Positions 42,982 through 52,074 of a DNA stretch of 64,000 bases are shown in pieces. This DNA comes from Sphingomonas swuensis. Its GTDB lineage: Bacteria > Pseudomonadota > Alphaproteobacteria > Sphingomonadales > Sphingomonadaceae. The DNA lies in contig NZ_BAABBQ010000001.1 in NCBI RefSeq assembly GCF_039538045.1, positions 124,001 to 188,000 of the forward strand, written 5' to 3'. Position numbers and translations under genes: made by a program. How positions within the stretch are numbered: position 1 is the stretch's first letter; every line of letters starts with the position of its first letter. The notes beneath the pieces were generated by a model. The model had not been told where the DNA came from and searched no databases. It was given only the letters and a program-made list of their open reading frames with translations.

Positions 42982-45054
42982 ATGGATGCCCCCACCGCCC
43001 CCGTCGGCGTTTCCGTCGACCCCGTCCTCGCTGCCTTCGTCGAGGAGGAAGTGCTTCCGGGTCTCGGCCTTGACCGCGCCGACTTCTGGCGTGGCACCGA
43101 CCGGATCTTCGCCGAGTTCGCGCCGCGCAACCGGGCGCTGCTCGCCACACGCGACGCGCTCCAGGAGCAGATCGACGACTGGCACCAGCAACGCCGCGGC
43201 AAGCCGGTCGATGCGGATGGATATCGGACCTTTCTGCGCGAAATCGGCTACCTCGTGCCCGAGCCGGCGCCCTTCTCCATCGGCACCCGCGACCTCGACG
43301 ACGAGATTGCGACCATGGCCGGACCGCAGCTGGTGGTGCCGATCCTCAACGCGCGCTTCCTCTTGAACGCGGCGAATGCGCGCTGGGGGAGCCTCTACGA
43401 CGCGCTCTACGGGACCGACGCGCTCGGCTCGCTGCCGCCGGCCGGGCCCTATGACAAGGCACGCGGGGCCGAGGTGGTCGCCCGCGCCCGCCGCTTCCTC
43501 GACGAGACGCTGCCCGGCTGGAAAGGCGCACTGGACGGCGGCGAGCATCCCGACCTCGTCGCACGCGACGGGGGCAGGCTGCTGTTCCGTCACCATGGGC
43601 TGCACGTCGAGGTGGTGGTCGACCGCGCCTCGCCGATCGGTCGCGACGACCCGCTCGGCATCGCCGACGTCATTCTCGAAAGCGCGCTGACGACCATCTG
43701 CGACCTCGAGGATTCGGTCGCGGCGATCGATGCCGAAGACAAGGTCGCGGCCTATCGCAACTGGCTCGGGCTGATGCGCGGCGACCTCGGCGCCAGCTTC
43801 GACAAGGGCGGACGGACGGTCGAGCGGACCTTGAACCCGGACCGGCAGGTCGGCGACACGACGCTGCCGGGACGGAGCCTGCTGCTGGTCCGCAACGTCG
43901 GCCACCTCATGACCAACCCGGCGGTCATGTTGGCGGACGGGTCGGAGGCGCCCGAGGGCATCCTCGACGCCATCCTCACCAGCCTGATCGCGCTCCACGA
44001 CCTCAGGGGTCGCGGACGCTTCCGCAACAGCCGCGCCGGCTCGATCTACATCGTCAAACCCAAGATGCACGGGCCCGAGGAAGCCGCCTTCACCAACGAC
44101 CTGTTCGACGCGGTCGAGGATCTGCTCGGGCTCGACCGCCACACGATCAAGGTCGGGGTCATGGACGAGGAACGGCGCACCTCGGCCAATCTCGCCGCGA
44201 CCATCCATGCGGTGCGCGACCGGATCATGTTCATCAACACCGGCTTCCTCGACCGGACGGGCGACGAGCTCCACACCTCGATGCGGGCCGGGGCGATGGT
44301 CCGCAAGGCGGCGATGAAGGAGAGCCGCTGGATCGCCGCCTATGAGGCGCGCAACGTGGCGATCGGGCTTGCCTGCGGGATGGGCGGCCGGGCGCAGATC
44401 GGCAAGGGCATGTGGGCCGCGCCCGATCGCATGGCGGACATGCTCGAGCAGAAGGTCGGGCATCCCCGAAGCGGGGCCAACACTGCGTGGGTGCCGAGCC
44501 CGACCGCGGCGACGCTCCACGCGATGCACTATCATGCGGTCGACGTGTTCGCCCGGCAGCAGGAGCTGGCATCCCAGCCAACGCCGGGGCTCGACGCCTT
44601 GCTGGCCATTCCGCTCGCCGAGGGCGCCAACTGGTCGGACGAGGAGGTCCGTTCCGAGCTCGACAACAATGCCCAGGGCATCCTCGGCTATGTGGTGCGC
44701 TGGATCGACCAGGGGGTCGGCTGCTCCAAGGTCCCCGACATCCACGACGTCGGGCTGATGGAGGATCGCGCGACGCTCCGCATCAGCTCGCAGCACCTCG
44801 CCAACTGGCTGCTCCACGGGGTCTGCACGAAGGAGCAGGTCGAGGATGCGCTGCTGCGGATGGCGGCGAAGGTCGATGCGCAGAACGCGGGCGATCCGCT
44901 TTACCGGCCCATGGCAAGCGATCCCGAGGGCAGTCTCGCCTATCGGGCTGCTCGTGCCCTGGTGTTCGAGGGGCTCGATCAGCCCAACGGCTATACAGAG
45001 CCGCTGCTTCACGATTATCGTCGCCGCGTGAAGGAGCGCGATGGAGTGGCCTGA
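42982..45054 (+). CDS. glcB: Malate synthase G
   Basis: Condenses glyoxylate with acetyl-CoA to malate. The 690-residue single-chain form belongs to the G isoform: an N-terminal helical clasp, the TIM barrel with [20 protein letters not shown] and [60 protein letters not shown] and [16 protein letters not shown], and a C-terminal plug domain with the catalytic loop near [15 protein letters not shown]. It is slightly shorter than E. coli GlcB (723). It overlaps the DUF5996 gene by 14 bp. Confidence 0.96.
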   Translation: MDAPTAPVGVSVDPVLAAFVEEEVLPGLGLDRADFWRGTDRIFAEFAPRNRALLATRDALQEQIDDWHQQRRGKPVDADGYRTFLREIGYLVPEPAPFSIGTRDLDDEIATMAGPQLVVPILNARFLLNAANARWGSLYDALYGTDALGSLPPAGPYDKARGAEVVARARRFLDETLPGWKGALDGGEHPDLVARDGGRLLFRHHGLHVEVVVDRASPIGRDDPLGIADVILESALTTICDLEDSVAAIDAEDKVAAYRNWLGLMRGDLGASFDKGGRTVERTLNPDRQVGDTTLPGRSLLLVRNVGHLMTNPAVMLADGSEAPEGILDAILTSLIALHDLRGRGRFRNSRAGSIYIVKPKMHGPEEAAFTNDLFDAVEDLLGLDRHTIKVGVMDEERRTSANLAATIHAVRDRIMFINTGFLDRTGDELHTSMRAGAMVRKAAMKESRWIAAYEARNVAIGLACGMGGRAQIGKGMWAAPDRMADMLEQKVGHPRSGANTAWVPSPTAATLHAMHYHAVDVFARQQELASQPTPGLDALLAIPLAEGANWSDEEVRSELDNNAQGILGYVVRWIDQGVGCSKVPDIHDVGLMEDRATLRISSQHLANWLLHGVCTKEQVEDALLRMAAKVDAQNAGDPLYRPMASDPEGSLAYRAARALVFEGLDQPNGYTEPLLHDYRRRVKERDGVA

Positions 45055-45946
45055 ACTCGACCCTGCGCGCGATGCAGGAACCTGGACCGTGCTGCATCTG
45101 GCCAGCCAGATGCTCGGCAAGATCAGGGTCGCGCACGCGGACTGGGTCAATCACGGCTGGCATGTCGCGCTCCAGCCTGGCGCCAACGGGCTGATGATGC
45201 TCCCGGTCGCGGCGGCTGGCGGACGCTTTTCGCTCTCGCTCGACCTGTGCGACCACTGCATCCACCTTCTCGTCAGCGACGGTCGCAGCGATCGCTTGCC
45301 GCTCGCCCAGCCGAGCATAGCCCGCCTCCATCGCGAACTGGTCGCGATGCTCGACCGCCACGGCCTTCCGAGCCGCTTTCACGGCCGGCCCAACGAGCTG
45401 CCGGACGCGTTGCCGTTCGCCTCCGACGAGCGCCCGGCAGCCTATCGCGAGGAAAGCGCGGTCCGCCTGCGCGAGGCGCTTCGCCACGTCGTGCCCGTGT
45501 TCGAAACCTTCCGCGCCGGCTTCGCGGGCAAGGTCAGCCCGGTCCATTTCTGGTGGGGCAGTTTCGACCTTGCGGTGACCCGCTTCTCGGGCCGCAGCGC
45601 GCCCGCCCATCCTGGCGGCGTTCCCGGACTTCCCGACCGCATCACCCGCGAGGCCTACAGTCACGAGGTGTCGAGCGCGGGCTTCTGGCCGGGCGGAGCG
45701 TTTGGGGCCGACCCGATCTTCTACAGCTACGCCTATCCCTCGCCCGAGGGCTTCGCCGACGTGGCCGTCACGCATGGCGCGTTCGACCAGACGTTGGGCG
45801 AGTTCGTTCTTCCCTATGCCGACGTGCGCATCGCGGACGATCCCGCGGCCACCCTGCTGGCGTTCCTGCACGAAACCTACGCCGCCGCGGCCGACCTCGC
45901 GCATTGGGACCGGGCCGCGCTCGAGCGCGAGGTCGTCGCACCCTAG
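45041..45946 (+). CDS. DUF5996-family protein
   Basis: 301 residues starting [20 protein letters not shown] inside the end of glcB. The pattern [59 protein letters not shown] and [10 protein letters not shown] matches DUF5996, a soluble family with conserved Trp, His and acidic residues but no established reaction. Translation is coupled to malate synthase. It is followed by a terminator shared with rplT. Confidence 0.82.
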   Translation: MEWPELDPARDAGTWTVLHLASQMLGKIRVAHADWVNHGWHVALQPGANGLMMLPVAAAGGRFSLSLDLCDHCIHLLVSDGRSDRLPLAQPSIARLHRELVAMLDRHGLPSRFHGRPNELPDALPFASDERPAAYREESAVRLREALRHVVPVFETFRAGFAGKVSPVHFWWGSFDLAVTRFSGRSAPAHPGGVPGLPDRITREAYSHEVSSAGFWPGGAFGADPIFYSYAYPSPEGFADVAVTHGAFDQTLGEFVLPYADVRIADDPAATLLAFLHETYAAAADLAHWDRAALEREVVAP

Positions 45947-45951
45947 CGACG

Positions 45952-45983
45952 AAAAAGGGCGCCCCGGTTGCCCGGAGCGCCCC
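45952..45983 (-). terminator. Terminator of the rpmI-rplT operon
   Basis: On the minus strand GGGCGCTCCGG, a short loop, CCGGGGCGCCC (45982-45957) and then TTTTT form a classical terminator 25 bp after rplT. One G-T pair interrupts the stem. It may also stop plus-strand transcription from DUF5996, although the T-run is on the minus side only. Confidence 0.85.
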
Positions 45984-46007
45984 AATCCGTTCACCGAAGC
46001 GACGTGC

Positions 46008-46397
46008 TTACGCGGCGGTCTGGACCGAGCGGTCGCCGTCGTTCGGAAGCGCGCTCTTGGCCTGCGCGATCAGCGCCGAGAAAGCGGCGCCTTCGTGCAT
46101 GGCCATGTCGGCCAGGACCTTGCGGTCGAGGTCGATGCCGGTGAGCTTCAGCGCGTGCATGAACTGACCGTAGGTCAGGTTCTCGGCGCGGACAGCGGCG
46201 TTGATGCGCTGGATCCACAGTGCGCGGAAGCTCCGCTTCTTCACCTTGCGGTCGCGGTAGGCGTACTGCCCGGCCTTCTCGACCGCCTGGCGGGCGATGC
46301 GGATCGTGTTCTTGCGGCGGCCGTAATAGCCCTTCGCTTGCTCAAGGATGCGCTTGTGCTTGGCGCGGGTGGTTACACCCCTTTTGACGCGTGCCAT
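46008..46397 (-). CDS. rplT: 50S ribosomal protein L20
   Basis: 129 residues, basic, starting [20 protein letters not shown]. The long helix with [20 protein letters not shown] and [20 protein letters not shown] is diagnostic of L20, which binds 23S rRNA early in assembly. The C-terminal tail ([19 protein letters not shown]) is about ten residues longer than E. coli L20. It follows rpmI by 13 bp. infC, which often precedes this pair, is not in the window. Confidence 0.98.
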   Translation of the reverse strand: MARVKRGVTTRAKHKRILEQAKGYYGRRKNTIRIARQAVEKAGQYAYRDRKVKKRSFRALWIQRINAAVRAENLTYGQFMHALKLTGIDLDRKVLADMAMHEGAAFSALIAQAKSALPNDGDRSVQTAA

Positions 46398-46410
46398 CTG
46401 TCAGAACTCC

Positions 46411-46614
46411 TTAGCGAAGACCGTAGGGGGCCCAGAGCTTCACCCGCGCCGTATCGGCGTCGGCGAGAACATCGGTGCCGCGGTTCTGGCGGATGTACTT
46501 GGCGTTGTGGCTGATCAGCCGGTGGCGCTTGCCAGCGACTCCATGCTTCACCTTGCCAGTGGCGGTGAGCTTGAAGCGCTTCTTGACGCCGCTCTTCGTC
46601 TTGAGCTTGGGCAT
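46411..46614 (-). CDS. rpmI: 50S ribosomal protein L35
   Basis: 67 residues from ATG 46614 ([20 protein letters not shown]), the invariant start of L35. [18 protein letters not shown] and the tail [10 protein letters not shown] are typical. The 134-bp leader to the SDR gene contains a GCCCG-CGAA-CGGGC hairpin (46629-46642) close to the ribosome site, which could serve in L20-type autoregulation; this is only suggested by position. Confidence 0.97.
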   Translation of the reverse strand: MPKLKTKSGVKKRFKLTATGKVKHGVAGKRHRLISHNAKYIRQNRGTDVLADADTARVKLWAPYGLR

Positions 46615-46748
46615 TTTCGTCTCCTGTGTAGCCCGCGAACGGGCGACGTTCCTCACCTGACACGGCAGCCCTCACTGGCCGGCCCGGTGGTTTTTCCAAC
46701 GATCTGGAAAGCAGGGGCCCCTAGCGGGGAGTCGCTCCCTTGGCAAGG

Positions 46749-47399
46749 TCACCAGGGAACGGGCTGCCCCTGATAGTCGAGGAAGACGCCGGTATCGGCC
46801 GACGTGAGGCGCTCGATCACCTTCATCATCCCCGAGATACTTTCTTCGGGAGTGACCGGGGCGCTTGCTCCACCCATCCGGGTCTGGACCCAGCCCGGGT
46901 GAAGCATGGCGGTCGCGACCTTCGGATGGGCGAGGGCAAGGACCTGCCAGGCCATGTTGAGCGCGGTCTTGCTCGAGCGATAGGCGAGGAAGCCGCCCGA
47001 GCTGTTGTCGGCGAGCGACCCCATCCGGGTCGAGACGACCACCAGCTTGCCATTCGCGGCCTCGATCTCCGGCAGCAGGGCCTTGGCCAGGAGATAGGGC
47101 GCGACGGTGTTGACCGCGAAGGTGTCGAGCCATTCGGCGGCCTCGTCCGCATTGCCGGCATCGCGCGGGCCGTAGGTGCCGGCGTTGGCGATGAGGAGGT
47201 CGAGCGGCCGGCCGGCGCGGACGGCGCTGACCGCGGCGTGATCGCTCATGTCGAGGGTGCGGACCTCTGCGCCGAGGCCGTCGAGCTCGGGCGAATGCTC
47301 ACGCACGGTGGCGATCACGTCCCAGCCGGCGGCGCGATACTGACGGACGAACTCGAGCCCGAGGCCGCGGTTGGCGCCGGTGACGAAGAGGGTAGGCAT
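46749..47399 (-). CDS. Short-chain dehydrogenase/reductase
   Basis: 216 residues from ATG 47399 (MPTLFVTGANRGLGLEFVRQ). The NAD(P)-binding TGANRGLGLEF loop, DLLIANAGTYGP, STRMGSLADNSSGGFLAYRSSKTALNM (catalytic Ser and Y-x3-K) and HPGWVQTRMGG are a complete SDR set. It resembles C-factor/CsgA-like SDRs of about 220 residues. The substrate cannot be told. It is upstream of rpmI on the same strand, but with a 134-bp gap and an independent function. Confidence 0.9.
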   Translation of the reverse strand: MPTLFVTGANRGLGLEFVRQYRAAGWDVIATVREHSPELDGLGAEVRTLDMSDHAAVSAVRAGRPLDLLIANAGTYGPRDAGNADEAAEWLDTFAVNTVAPYLLAKALLPEIEAANGKLVVVSTRMGSLADNSSGGFLAYRSSKTALNMAWQVLALAHPKVATAMLHPGWVQTRMGGASAPVTPEESISGMMKVIERLTSADTGVFLDYQGQPVPW

Positions 47400-47553
47400 G
47401 GAAGCTCTGCTTTCTGATGGTGTGAACCGTGGCACGCGCAACGCAGGGCGGACGCAAAGCGCCTGACCTTTGTTCCGTGTCGGACCCGCTGGCTGCGGTG
47501 AGGGGTTTGGAGTAGAAGGGTCTCGTCTTCGTCAACCACGAAGGGAGGCCGAC

Positions 47554-47700
47554 ATGAGTGCGGACGAGCGTCACTACAGCGCGGAGCAGGTGACCGGAGC
47601 ACGCCAGGAAGGGGTGGTGCGTTGGGTACTGGTGATCTCGCTACTGCTGGTCGTCGTCGCGATGTCGGCGGTGTGGATCGTGCCGGCCATTACCAGCTGA
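47554..47700 (+). CDS. Small single-pass membrane protein, unknown
   Basis: 48 residues from ATG 47554, with GGGAGG 6 bp upstream. A polar N-terminus, MSADERHYSAEQVTGARQEG, is followed by one transmembrane helix, VVRWVLVISLLLVVVAMSAV (about 21-40). A small CTTCGT/ACGAAG inverted repeat (47527-47543) adjoins the ribosome site. Its 3' end overlaps the start of the DUF1810 gene. The function is unknown. Confidence 0.65.
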   Translation: MSADERHYSAEQVTGARQEGVVRWVLVISLLLVVVAMSAVWIVPAITS

Positions 47701-48104
47701 GCCTCGCGCGGTTCGTCGCCGCGCAATCGGGTGTCTACGAGATGGCGCTGGCCGAACTTCGGGCTGGCAAGAAGCAGACCCACTGGATGTGGTTCGTGCT
47801 TCCGCAGCTGCGCGGGCTCGGCCACAGCATGATGGCCGACCGCTACGGCCTTGAGGACCTTGGCGAGGCACGGGCCTATCTGGCCCACCCGGTGCTCGGC
47901 GAGCGCCTGCTCGAGAGCGTCACCGCACTGCTCTGCCATTCCGGACGGCGAAGCGCGGCCGAAGTGCTCGGCGTGATCGATGGGATGAAGCTGCAGAGCT
48001 GCCTCACCCTCTTCGAGGCGGCGGGCGGCGGGCCCCTGTTCGCCGACGCCCTCGACGCCTTCTACGCTGGCGAGCGCGAACGGCGAACGTTGGCGATGCT
48101 CTGA
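47673..48104 (+). CDS. DUF1810 protein
   Basis: 143 residues from GTG 47673, which overlaps the previous small gene by 28 bp. The family core LARFVAAQSGVYEMALAELR, GKKQTHWMWFVLPQLRGLGH, YGLEDLGEARAYLAHPVLG and GVIDGMKLQSCLTLFE match DUF1810 (NADAR-related fold, calpastatin-like name in some databases). The upstream part of the open frame is not conserved. Function is unknown; the family may process ADP-ribose-linked or riboflavin-type metabolites, but this is not shown here. Confidence 0.86.
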   Translation: MDRAGHYQLSLARFVAAQSGVYEMALAELRAGKKQTHWMWFVLPQLRGLGHSMMADRYGLEDLGEARAYLAHPVLGERLLESVTALLCHSGRRSAAEVLGVIDGMKLQSCLTLFEAAGGGPLFADALDAFYAGERERRTLAML

Positions 48105-48172
48105 GGCGTCGCTCCGCAGCGGAGTCGTCCGCCCTTGCCTTGACGACCGGTTCGGCGCTGTAAGGGGCGCTC

Positions 48173-48814
48173 ATGATCGCCTACCCCCACCTTCCGGCTG
48201 CGCCGCTGCCGATGTCGCGTCCGGCCCGGCTGGTGAAGCACGGCTTCGTGCGCTGGTTCGATCGCGGCGGATGGTCGGTCGAGGGTTTCCTCCCGCTGCC
48301 CGACAAGGCGGTGGTGATGGGCGGGCCGCACACCAGCAACTGGGACTTCCTGGTGTTCGTCGGCGCGATGGAGCGGATGGGCGTGCAGGCGAGCTATATC
48401 GGCAAGGCCAGCCTGTTCCGCTTCGGCCCGATGGCGCGCTTCATGCGCGGGCTCGGCGGGATCCCGGTCGAGCGCGGGATGAAGAACGATCTTGTCGCGC
48501 AGGTCTCGGACCGACTTCGGGCGGCGGACAGGATGCTCCTGGTGATCGCACCCGAAGGCACCCGCGAGGCGACCACCGAGTGGCGGATGGGCTTCTACCG
48601 GATCGCGCTCGCCGCCGGGGTGCCGATCGTTCCCGGCGGCCCCGACTATGGCCGCAAGGCCGCGGTATTCGGCACGCCGATCTGGCCGACCGGCGATCCG
48701 GAGAAGGATCTCAAGCCTGCCTGGGAATTCTTCCGCTCGCTCACCCCGCTTCATCCGGACAAGGTCCTTTTCCCGGATGGCACCGGCATGGACGGTCGGC
48801 CAAGGGCCATGTAA
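48173..48814 (+). CDS. Lysophospholipid acyltransferase-family protein
   Basis: 213 residues. Acyltransferase motif I, GGPHTSNWDFLVF (about 43-55, H-x4-D), is followed by SLFRFGPMARFMRGLGGIPV, motif III LVIAPEGTREATTEW and the GVPIVPGGPDYG segment. It resembles the 1-acyl-glycerol-3-phosphate acyltransferase-like group that lacks an N-terminal membrane helix. It is the second PlsC-like gene in the window and could instead act on another acyl acceptor. Confidence 0.85.
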   Translation: MIAYPHLPAAPLPMSRPARLVKHGFVRWFDRGGWSVEGFLPLPDKAVVMGGPHTSNWDFLVFVGAMERMGVQASYIGKASLFRFGPMARFMRGLGGIPVERGMKNDLVAQVSDRLRAADRMLLVIAPEGTREATTEWRMGFYRIALAAGVPIVPGGPDYGRKAAVFGTPIWPTGDPEKDLKPAWEFFRSLTPLHPDKVLFPDGTGMDGRPRAM

Positions 48815-48844
48815 CCCCGGTTCGAACCATCGAAGGAATAGCTG

Positions 48845-49363
48845 ATGCGCCGCTTGTTCGCCGCCCTTCTCGCCCTGACGCTCAGCGCACCTGCGGTCGC
48901 TTCGCTTCCCGTCGGCGCCGCCGCGCCCGACTTCACGACCATGGGGGCGCTCAACGGCAAGCCCTTCCGGCTCAACCTCAAGGAGCAACTGAAGAGCGGC
49001 CCGCTCGTGCTCTATTTCTATCCCAAGGCCTTTACCGAGGGCTGCACGCTCGAGGCCAAGGCGTTCAGCGACGCGATGCCCGAATTTCGCAAGGCCGGAG
49101 CCCGGGTGGTCGGGCTGAGCGCCGACAATCTCGACACGCTCAAGAAGTTCAGCGTCGAGGCCTGCCGCGGGGCCTTCCCGGTGGCGACCGCCTCGCCGGC
49201 GCTGATCAAGGCCTATGACGTCAAGCTGCCAGTGGTGTCGATGAGCAACCGCACCAGCTATGTCATTGGCCGCGACGGCCGGGTGGTCTATGTCCACAGC
49301 CAGCTGAGCTGGAAGGAGCATGTCGCCAAGACCCTCGCGGCGGTGCAGGCGCTCAAGCGCTAG
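48845..49363 (+). CDS. Exported peroxiredoxin (BCP/AhpC-TSA type)
   Basis: 172 residues with signal peptide MRRLFAALLALTLSAPAVAS, so it acts in the periplasm. The thioredoxin fold shows AAAPDFTTMGALNGKPFRLN, LYFYPKAFTEGCTLEAKAF with the P-x3-T-x2-C peroxidatic site (about 60-67), and VVGLSADNLDTLKKFSVEAC with a second Cys likely to resolve. DGRVVYVHSQLSWKEHVAK closes the fold. It follows the acyltransferase by 30 bp and may be cotranscribed, which would fit protection of envelope lipids. Confidence 0.88.
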   Translation: MRRLFAALLALTLSAPAVASLPVGAAAPDFTTMGALNGKPFRLNLKEQLKSGPLVLYFYPKAFTEGCTLEAKAFSDAMPEFRKAGARVVGLSADNLDTLKKFSVEACRGAFPVATASPALIKAYDVKLPVVSMSNRTSYVIGRDGRVVYVHSQLSWKEHVAKTLAAVQALKR

Positions 49364-49375
49364 GCGAGCGCCGGC

Positions 49376-50245
49376 TCACTCGCGCGGCTTCTCCAACTCG
49401 CGGGTGACTTCCTCGCGGATGGTGGCCTGCTGCGCGTTGGCGCGGGCGTAGGGCTGGACCATGTAGAGGCCCTTGAGGAAGCCGAGGTCCCAGGCGGTGA
49501 GGCTCGCCGGATTCTCCGAATCGGGCGCGCTGTCGAGGACCCCGAGGATGGTCGGGGCGCCGCCCGCCGCCGCACGGCTCGGCTGCGCTCCGGTGAAGGC
49601 GCGCATCGCGGCGTAATCGGCCACCTGGGTCGCCGACAGGCCCTCGAGTGCGCGCCGCTCGATGATCACCACCGCGGCGACGAACACCGGGCGCATCGAG
49701 ATGCTGGTCCGCGAGGCGACGATCGGGCTGACCAGTTCGTAGCGGCGCTCCTCGGCATTCCACGCCACCGCCTGGCCGCTGCGATCGCGGCGGCCGACAT
49801 TGTGCCAGGCGATCGCCGGACCTTTCTCGTTCGGGATCTCGGCGGCCTGACCGACCGCATCCTCGAACCAGACGGGATAGCGGCGGCGGAAGGCGCGCAT
49901 CATCTCGGCCTTGTCGTCGGCGAACATGACGAGGGCGTTGGGCCGGCAGTTCTCGCTCGGGGCGACCGCGATCCCGCCGCCCGCCGCCACCCGCCGCATC
50001 CGCCGGGTGATGGCGAGGTCGAGCGCCGGGGTGAGGCCGACGGCACGCGGACAGATGGTCTCGGAGAAGCGCGCCAGCGGCAGGTTGTCGCTCGGCAGCG
50101 AGAGGCTCTTGACGAAGCTGCTCACCGCCTGCCGCTTCAGCCGCTTGGCCTGGACGGTGACCTCCTGCTCGTCGGCGTCCGGCGGAGGCAGGGCCGCCGC
50201 AGGCTGAGCGGTCGACAGGGTGGCGGCGAGGAGGATGCTCAACAT
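49376..50245 (-). CDS. Exported protein, unknown function
   Basis: 289 residues from ATG 50245 (MLSILLAATLSTAQPAAALP), with a short signal peptide. The N-terminal QEVTVQAKRLKRQAVSSFVK resembles the start of other sphingomonad exported proteins. The middle has SETICPRAVGLTPALDLAIT and NCRPNALVMFADDKAEMMRA, and the C-terminus LGFLKGLYMVQPYARANAQQ. Two cysteines could pair in the periplasm. I cannot assign the family or activity. A longer open frame continues upstream through other genes but has no conservation. Confidence 0.72.
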   Translation of the reverse strand: MLSILLAATLSTAQPAAALPPPDADEQEVTVQAKRLKRQAVSSFVKSLSLPSDNLPLARFSETICPRAVGLTPALDLAITRRMRRVAAGGGIAVAPSENCRPNALVMFADDKAEMMRAFRRRYPVWFEDAVGQAAEIPNEKGPAIAWHNVGRRDRSGQAVAWNAEERRYELVSPIVASRTSISMRPVFVAAVVIIERRALEGLSATQVADYAAMRAFTGAQPSRAAAGGAPTILGVLDSAPDSENPASLTAWDLGFLKGLYMVQPYARANAQQATIREEVTRELEKPRE

Positions 50246-50389
50246 GGCCGCCAACCTAGCCCGCCAACGACTCGCCGAAAGCTCCATTCGACCAAGCGCC
50301 GGCCGCGCTCCACCGGCGGCGCCTGTCGCCGAGGGAGCCCTTGCCACCGCTCGACGTTGCAGTCCCTGAGAAGAAACGGGAGCAGCAGC

Positions 50390-50503
50390 ATGGCCAAGGG
50401 TCAGATGAAGTCGAACAAAGAAACACGGAAGCCCAAGAAGGAGGTCAAGAAGACGATCGCCGCCAACCCTTCGGCCAAGGGGACGTCGAAGCGCGACGAT
50501 TGA
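50390..50503 (+). CDS. 37-residue Lys-rich protein
   Basis: Starts at ATG 50390, 7 bp after GGGAG. The sequence MAKGQMKSNKETRKPKKEVK plus an alanine- and lysine-rich tail ending SKRDD matches a tiny basic family I recall from alphaproteobacteria, probably nucleic-acid or ribosome associated by charge alone. The frame has G/C-rich third positions. It lies upstream of a DUF3140 gene, which is often stress-linked. Confidence 0.7.
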   Translation: MAKGQMKSNKETRKPKKEVKKTIAANPSAKGTSKRDD

Positions 50504-50566
50504 GCCGGCGGCCTGCGGGAGAGTCGTCTCGCACGCCTTTCCTGCCCCTTCAGCAAGGACGAACCA

Positions 50567-50917
50567 ATGAGCGAGACACTCGACCGGGACGAGGTCACCA
50601 AAGAATTTCACGACGCCGTCAACATGACCCCGGCGGCGCTCGAGAAGTGGCTGGACAGCGAGCACAGCAAGGAGGTCGGCGACAGCCATGCGCCGGGCGG
50701 CAGCGGCGGCGAGAGCACCGGGCACAAGTCGGGCCGGCGGATCGTCGAGCTCCTCCGCAAGAAGAAGGCGGACCTCAGCGACGGCGACCTCGCCCACATG
50801 CGCAAGGTCAGCGGCTATGTGCACCGCCACCTGGCGCAGAAGCCGGACGGCGACGTCAGCGAGAGCAAGTGGCGCTACTCGCTGATGAACTGGGGACACG
50901 ACCCGCTCAAGAAGTAG
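50567..50917 (+). CDS. DUF3140 protein
   Basis: 116 residues. EVTKEFHDAVNMTPAALEKW, HKSGRRIVELLRKKKADLSD and LAHMRKVSGYVHRHLAQKP form the family pattern, and the tail SKWRYSLMNWGHDPLKK is conserved. DUF3140 proteins are small and hydrophilic and resemble DNA-binding or general-stress proteins of unknown action. It converges with the YbhB gene and overlaps it by 11 bp. Confidence 0.83.
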   Translation: MSETLDRDEVTKEFHDAVNMTPAALEKWLDSEHSKEVGDSHAPGGSGGESTGHKSGRRIVELLRKKKADLSDGDLAHMRKVSGYVHRHLAQKPDGDVSESKWRYSLMNWGHDPLKK

Positions 50918-51542
50918 GCGCGGGCGCCGCCATTCCGCTGCCACCCTCGACCGGCGCCTCCTCGCCCCGCGAATAGGTGCCGATGAGCAGCCCCGAGGCG
51001 AGGATCCGCCCGGCGAGCAGGTCGCGGACGTCGCCGCGGCCGGGCTTCGCCTCGTCGATCGCGGCATCGCCGGCCGGGGCGATCGCGAACAGCTGGAAGA
51101 CATAGTCGTGGGCGCCGTGGCCGGTCGGCGGATCGGGCGGCAGCCAGCCCTCGGCGAGATAGCTGTTGCGGCCGACATTCCTGCCCTCGGCGCCCTTGCC
51201 GTCGGCGACGATCGCGCCCTCGGCAAGGCTGGTCGCGCTCGCATCGATCCCGACGACGAGCGCATGGACCAGCGGCCGCGGCGCGGGAGCGTCGGCATCC
51301 TCGACCACCAGGACGAGGCTGTCGGCCCCCTCGGGCACTCCGCTCCAGAACAAGGGCGGCGACAAGCCCTCGCCATCGGCGGTGAAGCGCGGCGGGAGGC
51401 GGCCGCCGGGAGCGAAGGCCGGGCTCGACAGGGTCAGCAGCCCCGCCCCGTCATGCTCGACCTTGCAGATGGTGAGGCCCTCGTGGCCGGCCCGGAGCGG
51501 ACGAAGCGCCGCGCCAAGCCAATGGGGAAGTTTCTCAAGCAT
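50907..51542 (-). CDS. YbhB/YbcL-family (PEBP-like) protein
   Basis: 211 residues from ATG 51542 (MLEKLPHWLGAALRPLRAGH). The phosphatidylethanolamine-binding fold is clear: LTLSSPAFAPGGRLPPRFTA, LSPPLFWSGVPEGADSLVLV, VEDADAPAPRPLVHALVVGI (D-D-A..P binding site) and PPTGHGAHDYVFQLFAI. A longer frame begins upstream at 51692 but without support. Family members are called Raf-kinase-inhibitor-like; the bacterial ligand is unknown. A poorly conserved acidic/Pro tail follows residue 195. Confidence 0.86.
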   Translation of the reverse strand: MLEKLPHWLGAALRPLRAGHEGLTICKVEHDGAGLLTLSSPAFAPGGRLPPRFTADGEGLSPPLFWSGVPEGADSLVLVVEDADAPAPRPLVHALVVGIDASATSLAEGAIVADGKGAEGRNVGRNSYLAEGWLPPDPPTGHGAHDYVFQLFAIAPAGDAAIDEAKPGRGDVRDLLAGRILASGLLIGTYSRGEEAPVEGGSGMAAPAPTS

Positions 51543-51694
51543 GAAAAGGCCAACGCGGAAGCGCCAAGAGGGATGCACCTGGCGCCGGGACGCCAGCACC
51601 GCGCCGCGCATTCGAACGGGATCGGTTGGGTTTCGCACGCCGGGCTTTACCTTGCCTACACCCCTTGCTGGCAGGAAGGAGCCATGGCCCACCG

Positions 51695-52042
51695 ATGACC
51701 CGACCCGCTCCGCTCCCTTCCGCCGCCGCCGATCCCTTCGCCGATCGCCGCCTCCACCCGCGAGTCGCGGTGGCGCTTCCGGCCTTCCTGATCGTCGCCG
51801 GGCAGCGGCATTCGGTGCAGATCGTCGACCTTTCGGCAGGCGGCGCCAAGCTCAGGGGCGAGCTTCCGCCGATCGCCGGGACCAGGGTCGGCCTCGATTT
51901 CGGAAGCGGCCCGAGCGAGGGCAGCGCGCGCTGGCAGGACGGGCCGTTCGTCGGCCTGAGCTTCACCACCGCGCTGTCCGAGCGCGAGGTCGCGGCCCTC
52001 GCCGACCGCTCGGCCGCGCTCGTCGCCCGGATGCGCGGCTAA
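51695..52042 (+). CDS. PilZ-domain protein
   Basis: 115 residues from ATG 51695 (MTRPAPLPSAAADPFADRRL). The c-di-GMP motifs are present: R-x3-R is DRRLHPRVAVALPAFL (about 17-32), and D-x-S-x2-G is IVDLSAGGAKLRGELP (about 43-58). A GLSFTT strand completes the small barrel. It stands alone, so it is a stand-alone receptor-type PilZ protein whose partner cannot be inferred. The start is placed near a GGAAGGAGCC site. Confidence 0.88.
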   Translation: MTRPAPLPSAAADPFADRRLHPRVAVALPAFLIVAGQRHSVQIVDLSAGGAKLRGELPPIAGTRVGLDFGSGPSEGSARWQDGPFVGLSFTTALSEREVAALADRSAALVARMRG

Positions 52043-52074
52043 TCCCGTCGTAAAGCGGGGGTTGTCACCCCGTG

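Noticed and set aside
41314..45150. 1278-residue open frame opposite aceA and glcB
   Set aside because: Antisense to two fully conserved enzymes; Asp/Val/Gly-biased composition typical of a GC-rich shadow frame.
48819..48828. GGTTCGAACC as a possible tRNA T-loop
   Set aside because: No acceptor or anticodon arms around it; simple palindrome before a ribosome site.
50246..51376. N-terminal extension of the 49.4-50.2 kb exported protein up to 51376
   Set aside because: It crosses other genes out of frame with them; the signal peptide at 50245 is the natural start.
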